From Osedax fenrisi (taxonomy: Eukaryota; Annelida; Polychaeta; Sabellida; Siboglinidae), in assembly GCA_964019155.1 (NCBI GenBank), contig CAXHSG010000214.1, positions 248,001 through 312,000 of the forward strand: 64,000 bases of DNA, in the 5' to 3' direction. Every line of letters begins with the position of its first letter. The first letter of the stretch is position 1. The notes beneath the pieces were generated by a model. That model was not told where the DNA came from, did not search any database, and saw only the letters and a list, made by a program, of their open reading frames with translations. This document shows positions 1 to 10,602 of this stretch, piece after piece. The position numbers and the translations under genes are program-made.

Positions 1-1404
1 GGTGTTAATGATAGTATAGGTTTTAAGTATAGTATGGGTATTAATGATAGCATTAGTTTTAAGTATAGCATGGATGCTAATGATAGCATTAGTTTTAAGT
101 ATAGAATGGATTTTAATGCTAGCATTAATTTTAAGTATAGCATGGATACTAATGATAGCATTAGTTTTAAGTATATCATGGGTGTTAATGATAGCATTAG
201 TTTTAAGTATAACATGGGTGTTAATGATAGCATTAGTGTTAAGTATAACATGGGTGTAATGATAGCATTAGTTTTAAGTATAGCATGGGTATTAATGATA
301 GCATTAGTTTTAAGTATAGCATGGGTGTTAATTATATCATTAGTTTTAAGTATAGAATGGATGTTAATGATAGCATTAGTTTTAAGTATAGCATGGGTGT
401 AATGATAGCATTAGTTTTAAGTATAGCATGGGTGTCAATAATAGCATGTGTTTTAAGTATAGCATGGGGGTTAATGATATCATTAGTTTTAAGTATAGCA
501 TGGATGATAATGATAGCATTAGTTTTAAGTATAGAATGGGTTTTAATGATAGCATTAATTTTAAGTATAGCATGGATATTAATGATAGCATTAGTTTTAA
601 CTATATCATGGGTGTTAATGATAGCATTAGTTTTAGTTATAGCATCAATTTAATGTTAGCATTAGTTTTAAGTATAACATGGGTTTTAATGATAGCATTA
701 GTTTTAAGTATAGCATGGGTGTTAATTATATCTTTAGTTTTAAGTATAGCATGGATGTTAATGATAGCATTAGTTTTAAGTATAGCATGGGTGTTAAGTA
801 TAGCATTAGTTTTAAGTATAGCATGGGGGTTAATGATATCATTAGTTTTAAGTATAGCATGGATGTTAATGATATCATTAGTTTTAAGTATAGCATGGGT
901 GTTATGATATTATTAGTTTTAAGTATAGCATGGGTGTTAATGATAGCATTAGTTTTAGTTATAGCATCAATTTAATGTTAGCATTAGTTTTAAGTATAGC
1001 ATGGGTGTTAAGTATAGCATTAGTTTTAAGTATAGCATGGGGGTTAATGATATCATTAGTTTTAAGTATAGCATGGATGCTAATGATAGCATTAGTTTTA
1101 AGTATAGCATGGATACTAATGATAGCATTTGTTGTAAGTATAGCATGGGTGTTAATGATATCATTAGTTATAAGTATAGTATGGTATTAATGATAGTATT
1201 AGTTTTAAGTATAGCATGGGTGTCAATAATAGCATTAGTTTTAAGTATAGCATGGGGGTTAATGATATCATTAGTTTTAAGTATAGCATGGATGCTAATG
1301 ATAGCATTAGTTTTAAGTATAACATGGGTGTTAATGATATCATTCGTTTTAAGTATAGCATGGGTGTAATGATAGCATTAGTTTTAAGTATAGCATGGGT
1401 GTAA
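1..1404 (+). repeat. Partial copy of the block also found at 21.9-23.5 kb
   Basis: The order of variant units here repeats further along. Position 1 corresponds to 21,914, 428 to 22,162 and 679-1,369 to 22,805-23,495. The offset changes from 21,913 to 21,734 to 22,126, so small indels separate the copies. Shared rare variants include AATAGCATGTGTTTTAAG, AATTATATCTTTAG and GCATTTGTTGTAAG. The window therefore opens inside a block whose other copies lie at about 22, 30 and 38.7 kb. Confidence 0.85.
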
Positions 1405-2124
1405 TGATATTATTAGTTTTAAGTATAGAATGGGTGTTAATGATAGCATTAGTTGTAGTTATAGCATCAATTTAATGTTAACATTAGTTTTAAGTATAAC
1501 ATGGGTGTTAAGTATAGCATGGGTGTAATGATATTATTAGTTTTAAGTATAGCATGGGTGTTAATGATAGCATTAGGTTTAATTATAGCATCAATTTAAT
1601 GTTAGCATTAGTTTTAAGTATAACATGGGTGTTAATGATAGCATTAGTTTTAAGTATAGCATGGGTGTAATGATAGCATTAGTTTTAAGTATAGCATGGG
1701 TGTTAATGATAGCATTAGTTTTAAGTATAGCATGGATGCTAATGATAGCTTTCGTTTTAAGTATAGCATGGGTGTTAATGATAGCATTAGTTTTAAGTAG
1801 TGCATGGATGTTAATGCTAGCATTAGTTTAAAGTATAGCATGGGTGTAATGATAGCATTAGTTTTAAGTATAGCATGGTTGATAATGATAGCATTAGTTT
1901 TAAGTATAGCATGGGTGTTAAAGATTGCATTAGTTTTAAGTATAGCATGGATGTTAATGATAGCATTAGTTATAAGTATAGCATGGATGCTAATGATAGC
2001 TTTATTTTTAAGTATAGCATGGGTGTTAATGATAGCATTAGTTTTAAGTAGTGCATGGATGTTAATGCTAGCATTAGTTTAAAGTATAGCATGGGTATTA
2101 ATGATAGTATAGGTTTTAAGTATA
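1405..2124 (+). repeat. 36-bp array segment related to 43.1-43.6 kb
   Basis: Ordinary 36-bp units fill this stretch. The section from about 1,300 to 1,830 matches 43,090-43,620 at a constant offset of 41,789. The match includes the rare TTAGTTGTAGTTATAGC variant (1,451 and 43,240) and the GATAGCTTTCGTTTTAAG unit. From about 1,860 to 2,080 the units carrying GTTAAAGATTGC, AAGTAGTGCATGG and ATGCTAGCATTAG appear. I saw nothing other than satellite. Confidence 0.8.
1507..1524 (+). repeat. Single 18-bp half-unit (GTTAAGTATAGCATGGGT)
   Basis: An isolated half-length unit sits between full units. It equals a 36-bp unit with 18 bp removed between its two TTAA motifs. The same half-unit occurs before GTGTAATGATATTATTAG at many sites, for example near 4,471, 5,207, 7,880, 11,145 and 47,687, so it was copied with its neighbours. 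The surrounding stretch 1,400-2,120 otherwise holds ordinary variant units. Confidence 0.9.
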
Positions 2125-3792
2125 GTATGGGTATTAATGATAGCATTAGTTTTAAGTATAGCATGGGTGTTAAAGATTGCATTAGTTTTAAGTATAGCAT
2201 GGATGTTAATGATATCATTAGTTATAAGTATAGCATGGGTGTAATGATAGCATTAGTTTTAAGTATAGCATGGGTGTTAATGATAGCATTAGTTTTAGGT
2301 ATAGCATCAATTTAATGTTAGCATTAGTTTTAAGTATAGCATGGGTGTTAATGATAGCATTAGTTTTAGGTATAGCATCAATTTAATGTTAGCATTAGTT
2401 TTAAGTATAGCATGGATGTTAATGATAGCATTAGTTTTAAGTATAGCATGGATGTTAATGATAGCATTATTTTAAGTATAGCATGGGTGTAATGATAGCA
2501 TTAGTTTTAAGTATAGCATGGGTGTCAATAATAGCATTAGTTTTAAGTATAGCATGGGGGTTAATGATATCATTAGTTTTAAGTATAGAATGGATGCTAA
2601 TGATAGCATTAGTTTTAAGTATAGAATGGATTTTAATGATAGCATTAATTTTAAATATAGCATGGATACTAATGATAGCATTAGTTTTAAGTATATCATG
2701 GGTGTTAAGTATAGCATGGGTGTAATGATATTATTAGTTTTAAGTATAGCATGGGTGTTAATGATAGCATTAGGTTTAGTTATAGCATCAATTTAATGTT
2801 AGCATTAGTTTTAAGTATAACATGGGTGTTAATGATAGCATTAGTTTTAAGTATAGCATGGGTGTAATGATAGCATTAGTTTTAAGTATAGCATGGGTGT
2901 TAATTATAGCATTAGTTTTAAGTAGTGCATGGATGTTAATGCTAGCATTAGTTTTAAGTATAGCATGGGTGTAATGATAGCATTAGTTTTAAGTATAGCA
3001 TGGGTGTTAATGATAGCATTAGTTTTAGGTATAGCATCAATTTAATGTTAGCATTAGTGTTAAGTATAACATGGGTGTAATGATAGCATTAGTTTTAAGT
3101 ATAGCATGGGTATTAATGATAGCATTAGTTTTAAGTATAGCATGGGTGTTAATTATATCATTAGTTTTAAGTATAGCATGGATGTTAATGATAGCATTAG
3201 TTTTAAGTATAGCATGGGTGTAATGATAGAATTAGTTTTAAGTATAGCATGGGTGTCAATAATAGCATTAGTTTTAAGTATAGCATGGGGGTTAATGATA
3301 TCATTAGTTTTAAGTATAGCATGGATGCTAATGATAGCATTAGTTTTAAGTATAACATGGGTGTTAATGATAGCATTAGTTTTAAGTATAGCATGGGTGT
3401 AATGATAGCATTAGTTTTAAGTATAGCATGGGTGTTAATGATAGCATTAGTTTTAGGTATAGCATCAATTTAATGTTAGCATTAGTTTTAAGTATAGAAT
3501 GGGTGTTAATGATAGCATTAGTTTTAAGTATAACATGGGTGTTAATGATAGCATTAGTTTTAAGTATAGCATGGGTGTCAATAATAGCATTAGTTTTAAG
3601 TATAGCATGGGGGTTAATGATATAATTAGTTTTAAGTATAGCATGGATGATAATGATAGCATTAGTTTTAAGTATAGAATGGGTTTTAATGATAGAATTA
3701 ATTTAAAGTATAGCATGGATATTAATGATAGCATTAGTTTTAACTATATTATGGGTGTTAATGATAGCATTAGTTTTAAGTATAGCATGGGT

Positions 3793-3828
3793 GTTAATGA
3801 TAGCATGGGTGATAAGTATAGCATGGGT
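3793..3828 (+). repeat. Pair of 18-bp half-units
   Basis: GTTAATGATAGCATGGGT (3,793-3,810) and GATAAGTATAGCATGGGT (3,811-3,828) are each 18 bp and stand side by side in the 36-bp array. The first joins the start of half 1 to the end of half 2. The second is a nearly pure half 2. The pair recurs inside many duplicated blocks, for example near 4,260, 7,200, 10,930, 36,760, 48,710 and 59,990. In the open frame it reads as the short period MGVNDSMGDKYS. These units are direct evidence that exchange or slippage occurs between the two halves of the 36-bp dimer. Confidence 0.9.
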
Positions 3829-3864
3829 GTTAATGATAACATTAGTTATAAGTATAGCATGGGT

Positions 3865-3936
3865 GTTAATGATAGCATTAGTTTTAAGTATAGCATGGGT
3901 GTTAATGATAGCATTAGTTTTAAGTATAGCATGGGT
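3865..3936 (+). repeat. Two clean consensus 36-bp units (reference copies)
   Basis: These two adjacent units are identical and represent the commonest form in the array. Split in half, the unit reads GTTAATGATAGCATTAGT followed by TTTAAGTATAGCATGGGT. The halves agree at 13 of 18 positions (TTAA, ATAGCAT and the terminal GT), so the 36-bp unit looks like a diverged dimer of an 18-bp ancestor. The unit also holds a short dyad, TAATG-ATAG-CATTA. Frames 1 and 2 on the + strand and two of three frames on the - strand have no stop, which explains the many periodic open frames in the window. Confidence 0.95.
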
Positions 3937-3971
3937 GTAATGATAGCATTAGTTTTAAGTATAGCATGGGT
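3937..3971 (+). repeat. Representative 35-bp phase-shifting unit
   Basis: This unit begins GTAATGATAGC instead of GTTAATGATAGC: one T is missing, giving 35 bp. It is the commonest length variant and recurs throughout the 36-bp array, usually several units apart. Each occurrence moves the periodic open frame by one base, so the peptide period switches from NDSISFKYSMGV to LMIALVLSIAWV or runs into a stop. Other 35-bp forms lose a base elsewhere, for example CATTATTTTAAG (2,466), GCATGGTATTAATG (about 1,180) and the CATCAATTTAATG units. The recurrence of these shifts argues against selection for a reading frame. Confidence 0.92.
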
Positions 3972-5318
3972 GTTAATTATAGCATTAGTTTTAGGTATAG
4001 CATCAATTTAATGTTAGCATTAGTTTTAAGTATAGCATGGGTGTTAATGATAGCATTAGTTTTAAGTATAACATGGGTGTTAATGATAGCATTAGTTTTA
4101 AGTATAGCATGGGTGTAATGATAGCATTAGTTTTAAGTATAGCATGGGTGTTAATAATAGCATTAGTTTAAGTATAGCATGGGTGTTAATTATATCATTA
4201 GTTTTAAGTATAGCATGGATGTTAATGATAGCATTAGTTTTAAGTATAGCATGGGTGTTAATGATAGCATGGGTGATAAGTATAGCATGGGTGTTAATGA
4301 TAACATTAGTTATAAGTATAGCATGGGTGTTAATGATAGCATTAGTTTTAAGTATAGCATGGGTGTAATTAAATTATTAGTTTTAAGTATAGCATGGGTG
4401 TTAATGATAGCATTAGTTTTAGTTATAGCATCACTTTAATGTTAGCATTAGTTTTAAGTATAACATGGGTGTTAAGTATAGCATGGGTGTAATGATATTA
4501 TTAGTTTTAAGTATAGCATGGGTGTTAATGATAGCATTAGTTTTAGTTATAGCATCAATTTAATATTAGCATTAGTTTTAAGTATAACATGGGTGTTAAT
4601 GATAGCATTAGTTTTAAGTATAGCATGGGTGTTAATTATATCATTAGTTTTAAGTATAGCATGGATGTTAATGATAGCATTAGTTTTAAGTATAGCATGG
4701 GTGTTGAGTATAGCATTAGTTTTAAGTATAGCATGGGGGTTAATGATATCATTAGTTTTAAGTATAGCATGGATGCTAATGATAGCATTAGTTTTAAGTA
4801 TAGCATGGATACTAATGATAGCATTTGTTGTAAGTATAGCATGGGTGTTAATGATATCATTAGTTATAAGTATAGCATGGTATTAATGATAGCATTAGTT
4901 TTAAGTATAGCATGGGTGTCAATAATAGCATTAGTTTTAAGTATAGCATGGGGGTTAATGATATCATTAGTTTTAAGTATAGCATGGATGCTAATGATAG
5001 CATTAGTTTTAAGTATAACATGGGTGTTAATGATAGCATTCGTTTTAAGTATAGCATGGGTGTAATGATAGCATTAGTTTTAAGTATATCATGGGTGTAA
5101 TGATATTATTAGTTTTAAGTATAGCATGGGTGTTAATGATAGCATTAGTTTTAGTTATAGCATCAATTTAATGTTAACATTAGTTTTAAATATAACATGG
5201 GTGTTAAGTATAGCATGGGTGTAATGATATTATTAGTTTTAAGTATAGCATGGGTGTTAATGATAGCATTAGTTTTAGTTATAGCATCAATTTAATGTTA
5301 GCATTAGTTTTAAGTATA

Positions 5319-8300
5319 ACATGGGTGTTAATGATAGCATTAGTTTTAAGTATAGCATGGGTGTTAAAGATTGCATTAGTTTTAAGTATAGCATGGATGT
5401 TAATGATAGCATTAGTTATAAGTATAGCATGGGTGTAATGATAGCATTAGTTTTAAGTATAGCATGGGTGTTAATGATAGCATTAGTTTTAGGTATAGCA
5501 TCAATTTAATGTTAGCATTAGTTTTAAGTATAGCATGGGTGTTAATGATAGCATTAGTTTTAGGTATAGCATCAATTTAATGTTAGCATTAGTTTTAAGT
5601 ATAGCATGGATGTTAATGATAGCATTAGTTTTAAGTATAGCATGGATGTTAATTATAGCATTATTTTAAGTATAGCATGGGTGTAATGATAGCATTAGTT
5701 TTAAGTATAGCATGGGTGTCAATAATAGCATTAGTTTTAAGTATAGCATGGGGGTTAATGATATCATTAGTTTTAAGTATAGAATGGATGCTAAAGATAG
5801 CATTAGTTTTAAGTATAGAATGGATTTTAATGATAGCATTAATTTTAAATATAGCATGGATACTAATGATAGCATTAGTTTTAAGTATATCATGGGTGTT
5901 AAGTATAGCATGGGTGTAATGATATTATTAGTTTTAAGTATAGCATGGGTGTTAATGATAGCATTAGGTTTAGTTATAGCATCAATTTAATGTTAGCATT
6001 AGTTTTAAGTATAACATGGGTGTTAATGATAGCATTAGTTTTAAGTATAGCATGGGTGTAATGATAGCATTAGTTTTAAGTATAGCATGGGTGTTAATTA
6101 TAGCATTAGTTTTAAGTAGTGCATGGATGTTAATGCTAGCATTAGTTTTAAGTATAGCATGGGTGTAATGATAGCATTAGTTTTAAGTATAGCATGGTTG
6201 ATAATGATAGCATTAGTTTTAAGTATAGCATGGGTATTAATGATAGTATAGGTTTTAAGTATAGTATGGGTATTAATGATAGCATTAGTTTTAAGTATAG
6301 CATGGGTGTTAAAGATTGCATTAGTTTTAAGTATAGCATGTATGTTAATGATAGCATTAGTTATAAGTATAGCATGAGTGTAATGATAGCATTAGTTTTA
6401 AGTATAGCATGGGTGTTAATGATAGCATTAATTTTAGGTATAGCATCAATTTAATGTTAGCATTAGTGTTAAGTATAACATGGGTGTAATGATAGCATTA
6501 GTTTTAAGTATAGCATGGGTATTAATGATAGCATTATTTTTAAGTATAGCATGGGTGTTAATTATATCATTAGTTTTAAGTATAGCATGGATGTTAATGA
6601 TAGCATTAGTTTTAAGTATAGCATGGGTGTAATGATAGAATTAGTTTTAAGTATAGCATGGGTGTCAATAATAGCATTAGTTTTAAGTATAGCATGGGGG
6701 TTAATGATATCATTAGTTTTAAGTATAGCATGGATGCTAATGATAGCATTAGTTTTAAGTATAACATGGGTGTTAATGATAGCATTAGTTTTAAGTATAG
6801 CATGGGTGTAATGATAGCATTAGTTTTAAGTATAGCATGGGTGTTAATGATAGCATTAGTTTTAGGTATAGCATCAATTTAATGTTAGCATTAGTTTTAA
6901 GTATAGAATGGGTGTTAATGATAGCATTAGTTTTAAGTATAACATGGGTGTTAATGATATCATTAGTTTTAAGTATAGCATGGGTGTCAATAATAGCATT
7001 AGTTTTAAGTATAGCATGGGGGTTAATGATATAATTAGTTTTAAGTATAGCATGGATGATAATGATAGCATTAGTTTTAAGTATAGAATGGGTTTTAATG
7101 ATAGAATTAATTTAAAGTATAGCATGGATATTAATGATAGCATTAGTTTTAACTATATTATGGGTGTTAATGATAGCATTAGTTTTAAGTATAGCATGGG
7201 TGTTAATGATAGCATGGGTGATAAGTATAGCATGGGTGTTAATGATAACATTAGTTATAAGTATAGCATGGGTGTTAATGATAGCATTAGTTTTAAGTAT
7301 AGCATGGGTGTTAATGATAGCATTAGTTTTAAGTATAGCATGGGTGTAATGATAGCATTAGTTTTAAGTATAGCATGGGTGTTAATGATAGCATTAGTTT
7401 TAGGTATAGCATCAATTTAATGTTAGCATTAGTTTTAAGTATAGCATGGGTGTTAATGATAGCATTAGTTTTAAGTATAACATGGGTGTTAATGATAGCA
7501 TTAGTTTTAAGTATAGCATGGGTGTAATGATAGCATTAGTTTTAAGTATAGCATGGGTGTTAATAATAGCATTAGTTTAAGTATAGCATGGGTGTTAATT
7601 ATATCATTAGTTTTAAGTATAGCATGGATGTTAATGATAGCATTAGTTTTAAGTATAGCATGGGTGTTAATGATAGCATGGGTGATAAGTATAGCATGGG
7701 TGTTAATGATAACATTAGTTATAAGTATAGCATGGGTGTTAATGATAGCATTAGTTTTAAGTATAGCATGGGTGTAATTAAATTATTAGTTTTAAGTATA
7801 GCATGGGTGTTAATGATAGCATTAGTTTTAGTTATAGCATCACTTTAATGTTAGCATTAGTTTTAAGTATAACATGGGTGTTAAGTATAGCATGGGTGTA
7901 ATGATATTATTAGTTTTAAGTATAGCATGGGTGTTAATGATAGCATTAGTTTTAGTTATAGCATCAATTTAATATTAGCATTAGTTTTAAGTATAACATG
8001 GGTGTTAATGATAGCATTAGTTTTAAGTATAGCATGGGTGTTAATTATATCATTAGTTTTAAGTATAGCATGGATGTTAATGATAGCATTAGTTTTAAGT
8101 ATAGCATGGGTGTTGAGTATAGCATTAGTTTTAAGTATAGCATGGGGGTTAATGATATCATTAGTTTTAAGTATAGCATGGATGCTAATGATAGCATTAG
8201 TTTTAAGTATAGCATGGATACTAATGATAGCATTTGTTGTAAGTATAGCATGGGTGTTAATGATATCATTAGTTATAAGTATAGCATGGTATTAATGATA

Positions 8301-8513
8301 GCATTAGTTTTAAGTATAGCATGGGTGTCAATAATAGCATTAGTTTTAAGTATAGCATGGGGGTTAATGATATCATTAGTTTTAAGTATAGCATGGATTC
8401 TAATGATAGCATTAGTTTTAAGTATAACATGGGTGTTAATGATAGCATTCGTTTTAAGTATAGCATGGGTGTAATGATAGCATTAGTTTTAAGTATATCA
8501 TGGGTGTAATGAT
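5319..8513 (+). repeat. About 3.4-kb block, copy 2
   Basis: This is the second copy of the segment at 2.1-5.1 kb. It carries the same variants in the same order plus about 215 bp more. Visible differences are single bases, for example AAAGATAGC at 5,793 versus AATGATAGC at 2,599, and GCATGTATG at 6,338. Its right part overlaps the start of the next duplication (7,338), so the same DNA took part in two successive duplications. Confidence 0.82.
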
Positions 8514-10602
8514 ATTATTAGTTTTAAGTATAGCATGGGTGTTAATGATAGCATTAGTTTTAGTTATAGCATCAATTTAATGTTAGCATTAGTTTTAAGT
8601 ATAGCATGGGTGTTAATGATAGCATTAGTTTTAGGTATAGCATCAATTTAATGTTAGCATTAGTTTTAAGTATAGCATGGATGTTAATGATAGCATTAGT
8701 TTTAAGTAGTGCATGGATGTTAATAATAGCATTATTTTAAGTATAGCATGGGTTTTAATGATAGCATTAGTTTTAAGTATATAGCATCAATTTAATGTTA
8801 ACATTAGTTTTAAATATAACATGGGTGTTAAGTATAGCATGGGTGTAATGATATTATTAGTTTTAAGTATAGCATGGGTGTTAATGATAGCATTAGTTTT
8901 AGTTATAGCATCAATTTAATGTTAGCATTAGTTTTAAGTATAACATGGGTGTTAATGATAGCATTTGTTTTAAGTATAGCATGGGTGTTAATTATATCAT
9001 TAGTTTTAAGTATAGCATGGATGTTAATGATAGCATTAGTTATAAGTATAGCATGGCTGTAATGATAGCATTAGTTTTAAGTATAGCATGGGTGTTAATG
9101 ATAGCATTAGTTTTAGGTATAGCATCAATTTAATGTTAGCATTAGTTTTAAGTATAGCATGGGTGTTAATGATAGCATTAGTTTTAGGTATAGCATCAAT
9201 TTAATGTTAGCATTAGTTTTAAGTATAGCATGGATGTTAATGATAGCATTAGTTTTAAGTAGTGCATGGATGTTAATAATAGCATTATTTTAAGTATAGC
9301 ATGGGTTTTAATGATAGCATTAGTTTTAAGTATAGTATGGATGTTAATGATAAACTTAGTTTTAAGTATAGCATGGGTGTAATGATAGCATTAGTTTTAA
9401 GTATAGCATGGATGCTAATGATAGCTTTAGTTTTAAGTATAGCATGGGTGTTAATGATAGCATTAGTTTTAAGTAGTGCATGGATGTTAATGCTAGCATT
9501 AGTTTTAAGTATAGCATGGGTGTAATGATAGCATTAGTTTTAAGTATAGCATGGTTGATAATGATAGCATTAGTTTTAAGTATAGCATGGGTGTTAATGA
9601 TAGTATAGGTTTTAAGTATAGCATGGGTATTAATGATATCCTTAGTTTTAAGTATAGCATGGGTGTTAATGATAGCATTAGTTTTAAGTATAGCATGGAT
9701 GTTAATGATAGCATTAGTTTTAAGTATAGCATGGGTGTAATGATATTATTAGTTTTAAGTATAGCATGGGTTTTAATGATAGCATTAGTTTTAAGTATAG
9801 CATGGGTATTAATTATATCATTAGTTTTAAGTATAGCATGGATGTTAATGATAGCATTAGTTTTAAGTATAGCATGGGTGTAATGATAGCATTAGTTTTA
9901 AGTATAGCATGGGTGTCAATAATAGCATTAGTTTTAAGTATAGCATGGGGGTTAATGATATCATTAGTTTTAGTTATAGCATCAATTTAATGTTAGCATT
10001 AGTTTTAAGTATAACATTGGTGATAAGTATAGCATGGGTGTAATGATATTATTAGTTTTAAGTATAGCATGGGTATTAATGATAGCATTAGTTTTAGTTA
10101 TAGCATCAATTTAATGTTAGCATTAGTTTTAAGTATAACATGGGTGTTAATGATAGCATTAGTTTTAAGTATAGCATGGGTGTTAATTATATCATTAGTT
10201 TTAAGTATAGCATGGATGTTAATGATAGCATTAGTTTTAATTATAGCATGGGTGTTAATGATAGCATTAGTTTTAGGTATAGCATCAATTTAATGTTAGC
10301 ATTAGTTTTAAGTATAGCATGGATGTTAATTATAGCATTAGTTTTAAGTAGTGCATGGATGTTAATAATAGCATTATTTTAAGTATAGCATGGGTTTTAA
10401 TGATAGCATTAGTTTTAAGTATAGTATGGATGTTAATGATAAACTTAGTTTTAAGTATAGCATGGGTGTAATGATAGCATTAGTTTTAAGTATAGCATGG
10501 ATGCTAATGATAGCTTTAGTTTTAAGTATAGCATGGGTGTTAATGATAGCATTAGTTTTAAGTAGTGCATGGATGTTAATGCTAGCATTAGTTTTAAGTA
10601 TA
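7338..10602 (+). repeat. 3,265-bp higher-order repeat, copy 1
   Basis: The sequence from the GCATGGGTGTAATG at 7,338 to 10,602 recurs with a constant offset of 3,265 as 10,603-13,867. The constant offset over more than 3 kb, including every 35-bp and 18-bp length variant, means no net indel since duplication. The block contains the unusual TATATAGCATCAATTT unit (8,778), which has an extra TA, and the AATGATAAACTTAG unit (9,350). Confidence 0.88.

Larger units (their letters stand above)
2125..5104 (+). repeat. About 3.2-kb block, copy 1
   Basis: The unit order here is repeated immediately downstream. From 2,161 to about 2,990 the offset to the next copy is 3,194. From about 3,100 to 5,100 it is 3,409, so copy 2 carries about 215 bp more (six units) near 6,180-6,400. 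Boundaries are accurate to one or two units because neighbouring units are nearly identical. The block contains the GTCAATAATAGC / GGGGGTTAATGATATC / GGATGCTAATG trio, the half-unit pair at 3,793 and several CATCAATTTAATG units. Confidence 0.82.

Noticed and set aside
3865..3900. Bacterial promoter or ribosome-binding signals such as TATAGC and GGGTG before ATG-like triplets
   Set aside because: The same short motifs occur in every unit by repetition and are not followed by any non-repeat coding sequence.
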